Part shown: piece after piece, positions 34,939 to 47,174 of the stretch | Numbering within the stretch: the first letter of the stretch is position 1 | Layout of the letters: each line of letters begins with the position of its first letter | Source of the DNA: Trichoderma breve | Lineage: Eukaryota > Ascomycota > Sordariomycetes > Hypocreales > Hypocreaceae | DNA: 64,000 bases | Assembly: GCF_028502605.1 (NCBI RefSeq) | Contig: NC_079235.1 | Coordinates: 2,108,001 to 2,172,000, forward strand | Direction: 5' to 3' | The notes under the pieces: model-generated | What the model was told of the DNA's origin: nothing | The model's input: the letters and a program-made list of their open reading frames with translations, nothing else | Databases searched by the model: none | Position numbers and translations under genes: made by a program

Positions 34939-35777
34939 CTACTCTTCTTCGGCACCACGGTCGACCTCGCCACGAATGTGGTCTTCCAGTCGGTTACTGA
35001 GTTGCTGGGCTTGCGCCTCGTCGTAGTTTGGCGGCGGCTCGTTGGGAGCACGGCGGCTTGCGGAGCTGTCTGAGCGGTTCGGTGGTGGGACGGCCAGCTG
35101 GTCTGACGACGTCGGGTTCTGGCGGCCACCCTCGGCCTCGTAGGCAGGCAGAGGTTCATCTGGAACGCTACCGTCCAGCTCCCTGCGCATTTCCTGGTAC
35201 TGGAAGAGACGCTCTCGCAGGCCAATGTAAGCCTCGTTGAACTCCATCATGCCGCCATCCGAGAAGGTGAACTTGACCTCAACGCGAGGCAGCTCCGGCG
35301 GGATTCCACCGCCTGACACGGGAATGCAGTCTGATTTCCAAACCCATCCCCACCACATGGACGAGGAGGTGGTTGAGTCTTGGAACTTTAGGATGGGAGC
35401 GCTGAAGGATTCGAACTTTGGCTCCTGGGTTGGCTTTGCCGGGAGGTAGATGATCTGCCAGGCACATTAGCATACACAGGCGCCCAGGCCATACGGAGTC
35501 GTTTTCAAAAGGCTTCACCAACCCGCTTGCTGGTTAGGAAAAGCGCTCCCTTGTCACTCTTGCGCTGGAACGGGACGCAGCGAGCTCTTAGCTCCGGGGG
35601 GACAGACAGTTCGCATGATATGCGCGAATCGAGCTTGTACAGGATTGATTCATTCTGCAGCTTCACGAATCCGCCCTGGTTGAGCATTACCCAACTATCG
35701 GCATTGTCAGGATCGATCGGCCGCGGGGGAGGTGCGCTCGTGGCGCTCGGGATAAGATAGTCATGAGGATTGTTCAT
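34939..35777 (-). CDS. WBP2-like protein with GRAM domain and PPxY-type motif
   Basis: Exons 35777-35523 and 35454-34939, intron 68 bp; 256 residues. Residues ~30-150 have the GRAM-type PH-like layout: a strand with SWVMLNQGGFVKLQNESILYKL, the TSKRIIYLPAK junction created by splicing (the GRAM 'G-x-hydrophobic-L-T-S-x-R-I-I/V-F/Y' strand), and APILKFQDSTTSSSMWWGWVWK ahead of a WBP2-like EVKFTFSDGGMMEFNEAY segment. The C-terminal third is disordered and Pro-rich with PLPAYEAEG and PPPNYDEAQ, PPxY-like ligands for WW domains such as those of Rsp5/Nedd4 ubiquitin ligases. The fungal family is poorly studied; membrane-trafficking adaptor function is inference. ATG 35777 is preceded by an open frame without similarity. 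Confidence 0.82.
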
Positions 35778-35931
35778 CGTGGGGCGGGGCCCAGGCACAT
35801 GGTTCCATGAACCTCTGGGCTCGACAGCGGGGCAGAAGGAAGCCGTTGACCAGAACAACTTTCTGGCAGGCGAGCAAAAGGCAAACGAAGCGGAACAGAC
35901 GTGATGATGGAGGAGGTGGATATGGACAGGT

Positions 35932-35969
35932 AGGCAAGGCAAGGTCAAGACAAGGCAAGACAAGGTAAA
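35932..35969. repeat. GGCAAGG/GACAAGG short repeat in a 5' region
   Basis: Six tandem degenerate pentamers AAGGC/AAGAC/AAGGT, about 155 bases before the WBP2-like start codon, similar in wording to the intron repeat at 6487-6558. Confidence 0.7.
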
Positions 35970-36422
35970 GGAGAGGCTCGGCAGAAGAGAGAGGACCGGA
36001 GACGAAGCTAGCTTGCTCCTGTATAGGAAGGCAGACGAAGACGGGCAAGAATAAGAAGAGAGAAGGGGGAAGACGAGAGAGGAAGGAGAGTGATGAGAAG
36101 ATTAAATAGTCTGGAGGACTCGAGCCAGGCGACGTTGAAGCCGCGCCAGCTGCAATGATTGGGAGGCACCGGACGACAAAGATGGAAAGGGGACAGTGAA
36201 CAAGAGATGCAGCAGGATGGGGACAAGGGAAACGAGAGAAAAGAGACGGGACGACGGCGGCTCGCGAAGGAGGCTTACTTTATTGACATTGTTTTTTTTT
36301 TTCTCTCCGACAAGGGTATTCGAGCAAACCCTAGCTCCTATCCGGATCGCTGGGCTAGAGCAGCTCGATGGACCGTCCACGTACAGGCACGCCGTGCAGC
36401 AGCAGTGCAGCCGGTGTGTTCT

Positions 36423-36470
36423 ATGTCTGTCCTGTCCTGTCCTGTCCTGGGCTGGGCTGGCAAGCTGGGA
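36423..36470. repeat. CTGTC and GGGCT pentanucleotide repeats
   Basis: About four CTGTC units followed directly by GGGCTGGGCTGG in non-coding DNA. Confidence 0.8.
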
Positions 36471-39400
36471 GGTGCTGGAGCTGGTACTAGCAGGAGATCT
36501 CGCAAGCGTCTTCGACAGACCCTGTTCAATGTCTGTTGCCAGTGTGGTGGGGCCGGCGCAGGCGCTCAACGTTGGGCGGCCCAAACGGGGGAGAAGAAGG
36601 CGACAGGACCAAAAGAGGAGAAGGGGAAGGGAAAAAAAGAGTGGCTGGGGGTGTGGGCGTTGGAAGCGGTTGTGACGAGACGACCAGAAGCAAAAAAAAT
36701 GGAAAAAAAGCGACGAGTGAGTGAGGAGAAAGGCAAAAGACGGAGCCAGAGAGGGGTGTGGGGGGAAAGAAACTGCACAGCGGCGCCTGGGTCTTGGATG
36801 CTGCTGTGTAAGGTGATCTGTCAGGCGGCAGGCTGGAGAGGACGGGCGTATGTAATCCGCGGCGCGGCTGGTGCTAATTCGGGGCACAAGACGAGTTGAG
36901 CGTGCAGTAATCCATTAACATTGATGGACAGTTTGAATTTATTGAAGAGTACGAGTACATGCTTGGTGCCTGTACAGGTGATATGAGTGCTCGTACGTAT
37001 GGACTCTACTTGGTATTCACGAAAACTCCCTCTTCGTCGAAAGATAGACTGAATCAGTGTTGGGGCCTGCACAAGTCATTGATGGGAATTATCTGGCCTG
37101 GCTGGAGCAAGGATCCCGAGCTATCCACAAAAGATGCACACGGAAAACGGCGCAGCTAGGTACGGCAAGCATCTTGGCGGATTCTCGCTGGCACTAGCAC
37201 CAAAGGATCTTGAGCAGCAGTGTTAGTCTACAGCATCAATTGAGTTGTCTGTCTTGTTGTGACAACTTAGATGTTCGATGCTGCTCGTACATGCATGCTT
37301 GCAGAGACAGAGTCGCAAGTACATGTACACTCCATGCCTTGGACACGAGTTGCTTGATGCTCTGGATGGGCACCAAGTTCAATGCTGTAAAGGGTGCATA
37401 ATCATTACCTTGACACCATTTCATTGCAATCCAGCTCCAGGCAGATACATAGATTTCTAGTATGAGTAGATTAGTAGATGCCGGACTCTGCCGTAGCTCG
37501 CCTGTCGCAAACAATTGACGACTCGCCTTTTAACCAAGGGTGCTACCAAAGTCCGGGTACAGGACAAGGCAGGGCCCCTTACCGCCTCCACTTCTTTAAT
37601 AGCGGCTGAGAGGGTACTAGCCTTAGTGCCTGTCCAAGGATCCATCGCCAGCATCGAACCTTGCTGCGTTCCACCGACTTGTGTCCGTCTTCCTTGCTGT
37701 TGCTGGACTGAACTGTACGGGACAGTAATTGCTTCTCCGTGACACTAGCAGGCAGACGGATCATCAATCCAATCAATTGGCCCTTGGTAAGTAATGCCTG
37801 CTCGAAAAGACGGACCCCCCCTCTCCCGCTGCTGTTGCGACAAGAAGCGACCGGCCGTACACTCAATGGCTCAATCTGGCGATAAGATGCTGCGACGGTA
37901 GTGAGTGCGCATGTGGCATATGACAGCCCTGGAGCATATTTGATCTGCTGCTCTCCAACTCGGCCAGCAGCGGCCCATTGAGTGCTGAGAGGAATCCCAT
38001 CTCCATCCCTGCCCGTCGCACAACACCTGCTCAAGTGCAAAATAGCAATTGACATGTAATAAAATACTGACACCAAGGCTCCATTGTCTCCCACCTATCG
38101 GCAGCGTGTACCACCTCTCACTGCCTTGGCTGCTCCATCGACCATGACTCAGCAACAGCCCAATTTGCCCACAAGCAAAAGCACACAGCCAAGATGGGCA
38201 ATGTTGATACACTCTCAGGACTAAGAAGCAAGGTGCTCCATACGGAAGTGACTAGCAATGCTCAATCTTCTGTATAAAGCATAGCCCTGACAGCTCAGAC
38301 CGACACCGCGAGCGGCTGCATGTGGTCAGCTCCCCTCTCCTAAAACACTTCGGCCCTGGTACCTACTTCGTACCTTTGCTAGCAGATTAGCGCCTGCAGG
38401 ACAGCCACGCTTCTACTCCTCCCGGCTTCCATAGGCCAGGGCTAGGGGGACCGGCCCCATAGCTCGTTTCTGCCCGCCACTATAATGGCTGGGGACTGCT
38501 GATCAGTCGATAGGCCTGTACAACCTTAATTCGATTCTCGCCGTTTGACGACACGCGCTCATGTGTCATCGAAGGCGCGGGCTGTTGGGCATTCTTTTCT
38601 TCACCGGTTGCAACAGTCGAGTCTGCCCGTCGTGGAGCTCTCTGCCTCTACATCTACACGCCCCCCTTCCTGACTCGCCTCAATCAGGCGATCTCACCAC
38701 GGCCAGCAGCCCTTGTACATGAAGGCCCGCGTCTCCGCGACGCAGAGCCTGCATCATCTGGCTCGATGCGCGCCAGCTAAGACTGGAGAACCACGCGGGA
38801 GCTAACAGGTGAACGCGCAGCTTGTGCAGCACCTCGATACAAGGATTCTCGTCTTGACAATTGGTCGACTCGCTGGATGGGGGTGGCAGCTGTCGCGTGG
38901 CCAATGGCGACTGGTCCTGACCCTGCAAACCATGCCTTTCGGAGTGGTGTCGAGCTTACCCCGTATGTACTCCTTGCATTGCCTAGAGCCTCTCTTTGAC
39001 TGTTGTCACTTCGAGATGTTCGAATCGGGGATTTACCTTGGGGCGATGGGCGATTACTCCGAAAGGTTAGTCAAGTGTTCAGGGGGATTTAAAGAGGCGG
39101 GGGGGAAAGGGGGCGTGTTTGGGAATAAAGTCTGGGGGAGACGATCACACATGGCATCAACCTAGACAGCACGGAGTTAAAAGTAACAATGGCCAACGGA
39201 CCCGACTCGCCGGCTCTGCGGCTGTTGGCTCCATTCTCCTCGTGACATTGCAACTCCAACTCTCCCGTACAAAAAGCATTCGGTAATACATGCCACCCAG
39301 ATCGAGGGGGGTATGAGTAACGGTGGCAGTGGCAGCACCCGGGGCCTTGCGATACGATACTTGCATATGCATGTCCAGCTAATGAGACATCCATCGAATG

Positions 39401-42400
39401 TCCTCGTCATATTATCTGTGCTGTGCGTTCGTCACCTTGCCAATCGTTGTGGAGGCCATTCGGGCACACTCATGTCCGCAAACGGCGAATTGCATGGAAA
39501 AGCATCGAATGAGCGGCAGCAGCAACTTGGCTTTGCAGAGCAGATGGGGGGAAGAATAAGAATAGCAACAATGGGCTAAATGACGGTGGGCACACGAGAT
39601 GCGAACTGACATACTGTGTATCCCTCAAAATCCTGATTTGGGCTGCATATGCTTTTTGGTTGCCCTGGCTAGTTGGCGACGGGGGGCACAGCAGATTTTG
39701 TTACGAGATGCTGTGCATGGCCTTCGCGTTACCACCAATGTGTGCCCCGCGCGAAGCACAAGGGCTCCCACGGACTTACTTCCTGGATCCCGGTAAGATG
39801 TAGGTGACGTACTATAAGTGTGCAGTTGAGCTTCAGTTGAGGCGAATCAACGCGCCTGGAGCAGCCAACAGCAAGAGTCGGTGGCTTGTCTTTGTATGCG
39901 GCTTTGCGTCGTTGAAATGATGGGAGGGGGTCAGAGGAGAAAAAAAGGGGGGGCGCGCGGAGGGGCGGGAGACGGCATGGAAGAGTCTGGAGGCACACGC
40001 CCACCACCAAATCGGTCATCGATCTAATGCCTGCCAAGTAGCGTTGATGATGCCGGTCGAGTCTGTGAGAGTTATCCAGTGGAATTATCAGATACAGGCA
40101 CTGATAACCATCTCTACTGACTGGATACTCTAGGCACCTTATGTACGTTAGTATACATGTGATGTGTTTGAGAAGTCAATGGATTCTTCTTGGAGCCATT
40201 GGCCTGCTGCTACGGGGCGTACGACTATCCGTTTCTCCAGATTGCAACATTGATGCCCTCGACGTGGCCCTGGGGTTGGCTGGATCTGCAGTTACATTCA
40301 AGCATCAAGCTCTGCTACTCTGCTAGTCCGACTCTGGTATCGGCTGCGCAAGGGTAAGCGAGGCCCCAGCATCCAGCCATTCGGTGACGGCTATTTTCGT
40401 TGCCTGCTTCTGCCAGTCTCGTCGCTGTCATTGTGGCAGGCTGTGATTCGCATTTGGGCCCCCCTGTCGCATCTGACGAGTTCAATACATACAGCAGAAA
40501 GGCCTTCCCTTGCCTCTTCCGTACAGTCGTGCCTCTGCCCCTCTGGCGCCGGGTCGGAGAGGCTCCGACTGGCCCACGAATCCCGCAGAAGTCAGGCGAT
40601 ATAATGGACGAGATGCTGCTCACTCACACTCGTATATTACAAGTACAAGTAGTTTTTTTTGCTGCAATCGTTGATCGAGATGTCAGAGCTCAATAGTTCC
40701 AAGTTCAACAACCTTTGACACCTCATCTTTTTTCGCCGGCTTGTCACGGCATCAGCATCACGTTTCACACAGATCCAGCCCTCAGCCCGCCACCATCTCC
40801 CAACGCACATGCTGCTAGCTCACCGGTCACAATAGGGCGCTTCTTCAACCCATCACTTCCCGTCGCTCCCGCCTCCCCTAGGAGGTTTGCTTGTCGCTTT
40901 GGCTTCAGCCGACCCTCCATTACCCCTTGCCCTGGCCTCAACTCTGGACGCTGGCTGGAGCGCGGAGAGACGTCGTAGCAAATCGGGGGAGTCGCTTCGT
41001 GTCCAGCCTCACCATGCATGTCTAGGATCCTTCACGCGGTTCTCGTATTAACGTTTCCCTGGCGTTCCGCTTGTTCTTATACTGCTGCTGCTGCTTCTGT
41101 TGTCACCCATTATTATGCGCCTTCTAAGGAGGGAAATGCACGATCCTGCGATTAGCGTCATCCACGCCCGTCTTCCAGGCAAATTGGTGCGAGAAGGCGA
41201 CTGCTTAAGGGGGGCCAAGGTAGCACTCCCAGCCTCAGGTGGTAAGTAGTTGTCTGGTCGCTAAGAGAGTGAGCATCAAGCTACTGTATTGTACATGTTC
41301 GTATTGTATCAGCCCCACGAGCAAGGTCCTCGATCCCACGTCCAGGCAATTCAGGCACAAACTCTGGATGCAGCTCCCATGGGGCCAACTGTAACCAATG
41401 TGGCATCATCTGCAGGACCGATTGCCCGACAACTCTCCAAGCCTATCGAGCCCCCCTCTTCCACCGAATTCAGCCAGAGGGGGATATGCAGAGGTGCTTG
41501 TACATGCTGGCCCAGCAGGCCGTACGGGATGGTACGGAGCCTGATTGGGCGGCCCGGGCTATTACGGCGGCTCCCGTTTGAGCTCCTCCGGTCAGGAAGA
41601 GAAGAAAGAAATAGCCCCACTGCTGCAACCCCCACCGTGGAACGGCCGCTGGACTCTAGTTTTGCTTAGGGTCTTGTGTCTCGTCAAGGTAGGTTCTTTC
41701 TTATTCTCCTTGTCTGTTCTGCAGGCACTGTAGACTCGGAGACTGGGGGAGAATGGAAGAACGAGGACAAGGCATGGAAGCACGGAGAACCTGAGAGACT
41801 GGCCATGCCGTCCGTGCTGTGTCTCAGCCATCCCACCAGATGCCGATGGCTGGCTGCTGTGCAACTTCGACTCCTTGTACATGAGTGCTACCTGCAACTT
41901 CACTGTATTATTATTAGTAGGCATATAGCCGTACTGTATGGACGCCACATGCAAATGGGACTGGACTGGACTGGCCATATCCACAGCTCCATCCGGTCAA
42001 CAACTGACGTAGCTCCAATTGACACATGCCGCTTGGCGGACGACAATCAGTGCCGAGCATTGCCCACGGCTCAACTCGACTGGATTCGATTCGACTCGAA
42101 CTCTCATTGACAAGCTGCTGCGTCTACATGCTAGCTACTACATACTAATAACTGCAATATGTGTTAATATGTCTCATTAGCACCAATTCAGTACAGTCTA
42201 TCTATATCTTACCTGTACGCGTACTAAGAGTTGTATTCGTACACCTCAGCGCTTCCTCCAATTGCCGCCGCCGCTAGGTATTTCCGCTTCCAGTTCCATG
42301 CTTCCCTCAGCCCGCCAACCCTCCATCGCTCCTGCCTGCCCCCCGACCTGCCATCGTTTGCTGGCCCGGTCCTACCTGCCTGCTTTGCCCGCCTGCCTTT

Positions 42401-42993
42401 CCTACCTGCTTTCCTACTTGCGTCCCTGCGTCCCTGCCTGTCTAGCTTGCCACAAAAAACCGGCCGCCTGAGGCATCATCATCCAGCGTCCAGCCCCCGA
42501 AGCAGGCACGAATCATCTGCACCGCTTGCCCTGGTCTGTGGCGACTCGGTCAAGGTAACCCGGCCTGGCCCAGCCTCAACTGCTCATCTCATTTCCACTT
42601 CTCCTTCGCATCACCACCGGCCTCAACCCACCCCCGGGCCCTTTGAGTTGGTTGCGCTCACCGACTTATTTCTCGCCCCTCAGGTGCTTCTCATTCGTGC
42701 GTCCGCGCTCCGATAACTCGGCCGACTCAGCCCGACTACGGCGAGACAAGCCCCGACACGACAGGACACGACAGGAGAGGAGAGCTCCCTTCAACCAGCA
42801 AAGTTGCTGTAAATAGCACCAGACTTGGTGCTGCATATCCCCCGGACCCCGTAGCAGTGGCGGCAGAAGCCTCCGTCAGTTTCCAGCGGCCAGCCCTTGT
42901 TTTGATATTTGGGCGGCGTTGGTGTCACATGCCGACGTGAGATCATCCCCCTTCGATAGATATCAAAATACCGGACATCATAGCACACACGCC

Positions 42994-43877
42994 ATGGCCC
43001 AGTCCCAGTCGCCGCCGCTTTCCAGCAGCATCATTGCGCAGCTCGAAAAGTACTCGGCGTGTGATATCTCGGACGCCCTGCTGAAGCTCAAAGTTCCCGG
43101 CGCGGGCTACATTGCCGACCTCGTAGCATACAGCCCGCAGCAAGCGAGCCAAGCCACTCAGTCACGGGTCACCGTCGCTCCTGTATTCACAGTCTTGTTT
43201 GCTCCAAAGGGGCAGCCGGCCGGCCTTAGCGAGGGCGGTGGCAGCCTCCCGCCGCAAAACATCCCCAAGGACGTCCATTGGGCTGATTTGGCCGAGCCTG
43301 GCACCTTTGCCGTGCTCAAGCAGCCTCCGGGTCAAACAAACGCAGTCTGCGGCGGCATCATGGCCCTCAGGATGAAAGTGCGCCAGGTAACAGGCATCAT
43401 CGTTGCCGGAAGAGTGAGAGACCTGGACGAGTTGAGAAGCACCAATCTGCCTGTAAGAACCCCTCACCATCATTCCCCGTTCCCTCCCACAGCCCCCTGC
43501 AACCTGATGTGAGCACCCCCTTTCCTTCCTCTTCTTCCTTGGCGCCCTCAACACTCCTTGACACACCTCCCCCCTGGGACGAGCTCTTTTCACCAACCTA
43601 AGCTTTGCAGATCTGGGGCTACGGCACCTCCACCGTAGGATCTGGCGGCGGCAGCGTGCCCTGGGCGACCCAGGTGACGGTCCAGGTCAATGGGGTCGAC
43701 ATCAACCCAGGCGACGTTGCTTTCAGCGACCCAGGCAACGGAGTTGTGATTATTCCCCGAGATAAGATCGATCAGGTTCTAGAGCTGTTACCTGGTCTTG
43801 TTGCTGCGGATGACAAGGTAAAGGAAGACGTTTTGAAGGGCATGTCGGTCTATGAAGCGTTCAAACTACATCGGTGA
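42994..43877 (+). CDS. RraA-like / HMG (CHA) aldolase-type protein
   Basis: Exons 42994-43452 and 43611-43877 with a 158-bp intron; 241 residues. The sequence follows the RraA / 4-hydroxy-4-methyl-2-oxoglutarate aldolase family: an N-terminal YSACDISDALLKL, FTVLFAP with HWADLAEPGTFAVL, then CGGIMALRMK followed by IIVAGRVRDLDEL. In the enzymes, the Arg-Asp of G-R-x-R-D and the upstream Gly-Gly loop hold a divalent metal and the oxo-acid. The second exon gives IWGYGTSTVGSGG and DVAFSDPGNGVVIIPRDK, also standard. Family members cleave HMG or carboxy-hydroxy-oxoadipate to pyruvate in protocatechuate breakdown, or act as oxaloacetate decarboxylases; fungal function is not established. ATG 42994 is preferred over an upstream in-frame start at 42919. 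Confidence 0.87.
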
Positions 43878-44496
43878 GCGTGAGACGAGCAAGTCAGCGG
43901 GCTCAGAGCGAGGGTAAGGTAAGTTTTCTTCTGAAATAGTATAGAATATTCAGGGCCTGCCCCTCCCCCCCTTCTACTCTTACCGGAGCATCCTATTTTG
44001 GAATAACTTGGTTACGAAAGAAATCTTTAAATCTCATGAGTTGGGAGCAAAGCTTGTTGGCTCAAATTTCGTTAATACCTATAGATGAAGTGGCCCGCAG
44101 GCTCAGTCGTGTCATTAATTCATGAACATGCAATCATACAGAAGAACCCTTGCCCCAATGTTTCAACAAAAGAGAGAACAAAAAAAGAAGAAGAAGAAAA
44201 AGATGATCCTTGCCACTACCCAATATTTCTCCACCTCAAACCGGGTTTTGTTGTTGCCCCATGAGTTCAGGGAGAAGGGGGTGAGACGCCAGCAATAAAA
44301 AATACCCCCATTGGCAATCTTCTCTGATTGTTTAGTTTTTTTTTTCTTGCCTATATTTTTTCCTTTGTCCTTGAAGGCGGTTGTTTTTTTGTTTCTTACG
44401 TCGTCGGAAGACATAGAGCCACGCTACCAAGCATGTTGCAGACGGGAGCATCTTTTTCTCCAAAATACGTAAAAAAACAGCTTCCCATCATTTGCC
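43878..44496. other. Convergent 3' flanks
   Basis: Between the aldolase-like gene and the Rid1-like gene; A/T-run-rich, no gene. Confidence 0.5.
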
Positions 44497-47174
44497 TCAT
44501 AACCAACCATCTTGTGGAGGTGGCTGTGGTGTCTTCTTTGAGCTAAAGTTGAGCTTGGGCATGTCGAGCTTTGGTGCCGGCTCTTCAACCTTTTTTCGCG
44601 GCGAGCCAGACTTGACCGGGGACCGGGCATCAGCAGGCGGCCCGTATCGCACGTCCTTGACGTCCCATCCGTCCTCTGCGGCGGCGGCAACCCAGGTCCT
44701 CAGGCCGGTGTGGACGCTGCCGTAAAACTTCTCCTTGCACAGGCGCAAGCTGCCGCCCATGCAGCGCTCCCAGCCCGAAATTCGAAGGTCGGCTCGAAGG
44801 CGGTTCCTGTCGTCGGCCGTCAGAGTGCAGGCCAGGATGGCATTCATCAGGTCCAGGTGAGACGCGAGGTAATTGGTCGCGTCCCACTCCACGCCGCCCA
44901 CATAAGGGGCAGCGGCCACCGGGGCCTTTTCTTGGGGGAAATGGCGGCGCATGTATGCATACTGCTCGTCGTCGTTGTTGGTAAGACGGCCCATGCCTGC
45001 ATCGCCTGAGCTGTCCGGGTCGCCCGTCAGCGCCACCACGTTGAGGTGATGGAGAAAGATCCAGAAGACTTCCTTGGTCACGCTGACTACCTCCTTGCAC
45101 CAGACGCGGTAAGGCCGGTCTTGTCTCATTTCCAAGACGAAGGGGAGCGGTCGAGCTGACTCCTCCGGCTCGGGGTCCCGCAGGTGTCTCAGGACGCTCC
45201 TAGCTCTGATGACGCGCTCGGCGGACGAGGCGGACTCGATGTACGTATACAGGACCGACGTGACAATATTGCGCGTAGTAAACTCGCTGGGGCCCTTCTT
45301 CTCCGGGTCGAAGAGTAGGTGTAGTAGTTTTGGGAAGAGGTCCGCCTGGACCGAGTGGAGATACTCCATGGCCTTTGCCGTGGTGGACAGGGCCTTGAGA
45401 CAGAGGAGATTCTCGTGGAGGAGAGCATCTTCGTGCTCCTCTCTATTTATCAGGTTAGACGAATAAAGTCACACAGAGAGGGAGCAGAGAAGACGAAGAG
45501 TGAGAACAGAATGAAAGAACAAGAAGAAGAAAACATTGCTTGACGGGATATGGCAACTTACCTCCATTCCACCTCCATGATACGATTCAGCAACCCGACA
45601 ATTTCCTTCATCCCCCCGTATTGGATAAACTCTTCAATCCAGGCAACGGTCTCGTTCCGCAGCAGCAGCCTTAGTTTATGAAGTTTGCCCACCTCAAACT
45701 GCTGCGGTTGGCGCACCTTTCTAAGATACGCGACATAGTCGGCCGGACCCTGCTGCATTTTGATCTTGGACAGCAACGTGCTCCCAGCGGACGAGTTGCC
45801 GCTCGAAATCGGCCGGTCGCTGGCCACGCTGTCGGCCGACTTGTTTCTGAAATGACGGCCTAGCGTGCTCTCCCCCTTTGTGGACTTTTTTGACGATGAG
45901 CGAGCCTTTGACGACGAGCGGGCCTTTGACGTTGAGCGGCCTTGTTGCTGCTCCTTTTCCTTTTTCGCTCGAGAGAATGTGAAGCTTCTGCCGCGATTCC
46001 GCTTGGGCTTTTCCTCCTCCTCATCGGAAACGACGGCGGAGTCTTTCGCGGCGGCGGCGGCGGCAGCGGAAGAGGATGAGGCGGCAGCAGAAGCACTGTT
46101 AGTGTTGTTACTGCTGAGGCTTGTTCGTGGACGATCCTGTTTGCGCTCCAATTTGGCGGCTCGCATCTCGGCCCAGTCCTGTCTGATAAACTCCATCTTG
46201 ATGGTATCGCTCAGGTTCCGCATCTTGTAGCGCTGGTTCTCTGGGATATTTCGACGATCTAGGAGTGCCTCGAGCTGCTTGTTGATGTCCTTGAGGTCCA
46301 GGACGTGGCCTGCTGTCGTGGGCGAGCCGCCTCGGGGGGTCGACGTCTCTGACTTGGACCGGCCATGACCGAAGCTGGCAAAGGCGCCAAAGACCTTGCC
46401 TCGTTCGCGAATGGACTTGCCTTTTGACGATGCCGACTTTGACCCACTAGGTGATTCCGACTTAATGGACGATTTCTTAATGTCCTGCTGTGACCTGGTG
46501 GGATGCATATAAGTACGCGGTCGTTCCTTGGCCATTGAGCGCCTCTCAGAGGAATTCCTCGAACTTCTAGTTGGGCTGGGGGGCGCGAGAGAATTCATGG
46601 ACTCATTGCTGGCGAACTGGGCGTAAACTGGCAGGGTGGCACTGCGCGGCTCATCCGGCGTTCTATTTTCCTTATCCTTTCCCGACTGTATTCCGTCGTC
46701 GCCGTCCGTCACTAGCTTGTGTAGGCTCTTAATCGTCTTGGGTCGGCCGAGAAGACCGGTAAGCTTCTCCCCCGACTTTGTCTTCTTGGGGCTCTTGGTC
46801 GGAGACGAGTCGCGCGACTTGGTCATGCTGAGGAACAGGCTCTTCTTGGTGGGCGATTCGTCGCGACCGGCCGGCTCGACGTCTGGTCGGCGTTCGTCTC
46901 GCGATTTGCGGGAGGGTCGAGGGGCCGGCTCCAGCTGCTGGTTATGCTGCAGCTCGCCGAGCGCGCTCGGGTTGTGTGAGTGCCTGGCGAAGTTGCCGAC
47001 GGGCATGATGTTTGAGAACTGGGCCTCCAGGGGCGAAGCTTTGGGCAGCTGCAGGGCGTCGTTTGCGGACTGCTCTCGGCGGTGGATGAACTTTAGGACG
47101 GACGGCTTCGATCGGTGCCGCGGAGGGCTGAAGTTGGCCGTGGGATTGTTGTAGACGCCATTGCTCGAGGCCAT
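44497..47174 (-). CDS. rid1: Rid1-like GTPase-binding protein (formin-type GBD/FH3 region, no FH2)
   Basis: Exons 47174-45562 and 45442-44497, intron 119 bp; 852 residues. The first ~350 residues are disordered, basic and Ser-rich with many S-P and K-S-P sites (SPTKSPKKTKSG). From about residue 290 (LKDINKQLEALLDRRNIPENQRYKM) the sequence follows the diaphanous-type Rho GTPase-binding domain and armadillo-like FH3 region (YVAYLRKVRQPQQFEVGKL, then LLHENLLCLKALSTTAKAMEYL across the splice). No FH1 or FH2 actin-nucleating domain follows, so this is not a formin; it matches the small fungal family named Rid1 in fission yeast. A poly-Ala and S-K-A-R-S-S repeat interrupts the GBD. It probably acts at polarised growth sites as a Rho effector. 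The last ~60 residues are Lys/Pro-rich. Confidence 0.8.

Larger units (their letters stand above)
35778..42993. other. 7.2-kb tract without recognisable gene
   Basis: This is the longest gene-free stretch in the window. ORFs reach 261 codons (36102-36887 minus and 36159-36899 plus) but they mirror each other over purine/pyrimidine-biased DNA and show no domain. It includes a GGCAAGG/GACAAGG repeat (35932-35969), a CTGTC/GGGCT pentamer repeat (36423-36470), TGTACATGTA-like palindromes, and a C/T-rich tract of CCTGC words (about 42340-42450) just upstream of the aldolase gene. Base composition is not AT-rich, so it is not a RIP-degraded repeat. It may carry promoters and non-coding RNAs. Confidence 0.6.

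Noticed and set aside
36102..36899. Two long mirror ORFs (261 codons minus, 246 codons plus)
   Set aside because: They cover the same biased purine/pyrimidine DNA on opposite strands, both contain simple repeats, neither shows a domain, and the minus one is only the leader region of the WBP2-like gene.
41676..42110. 144-codon + ORF with a signal-peptide-like start
   Set aside because: It begins at GTG rather than ATG, and the rest has no coding bias or family character.
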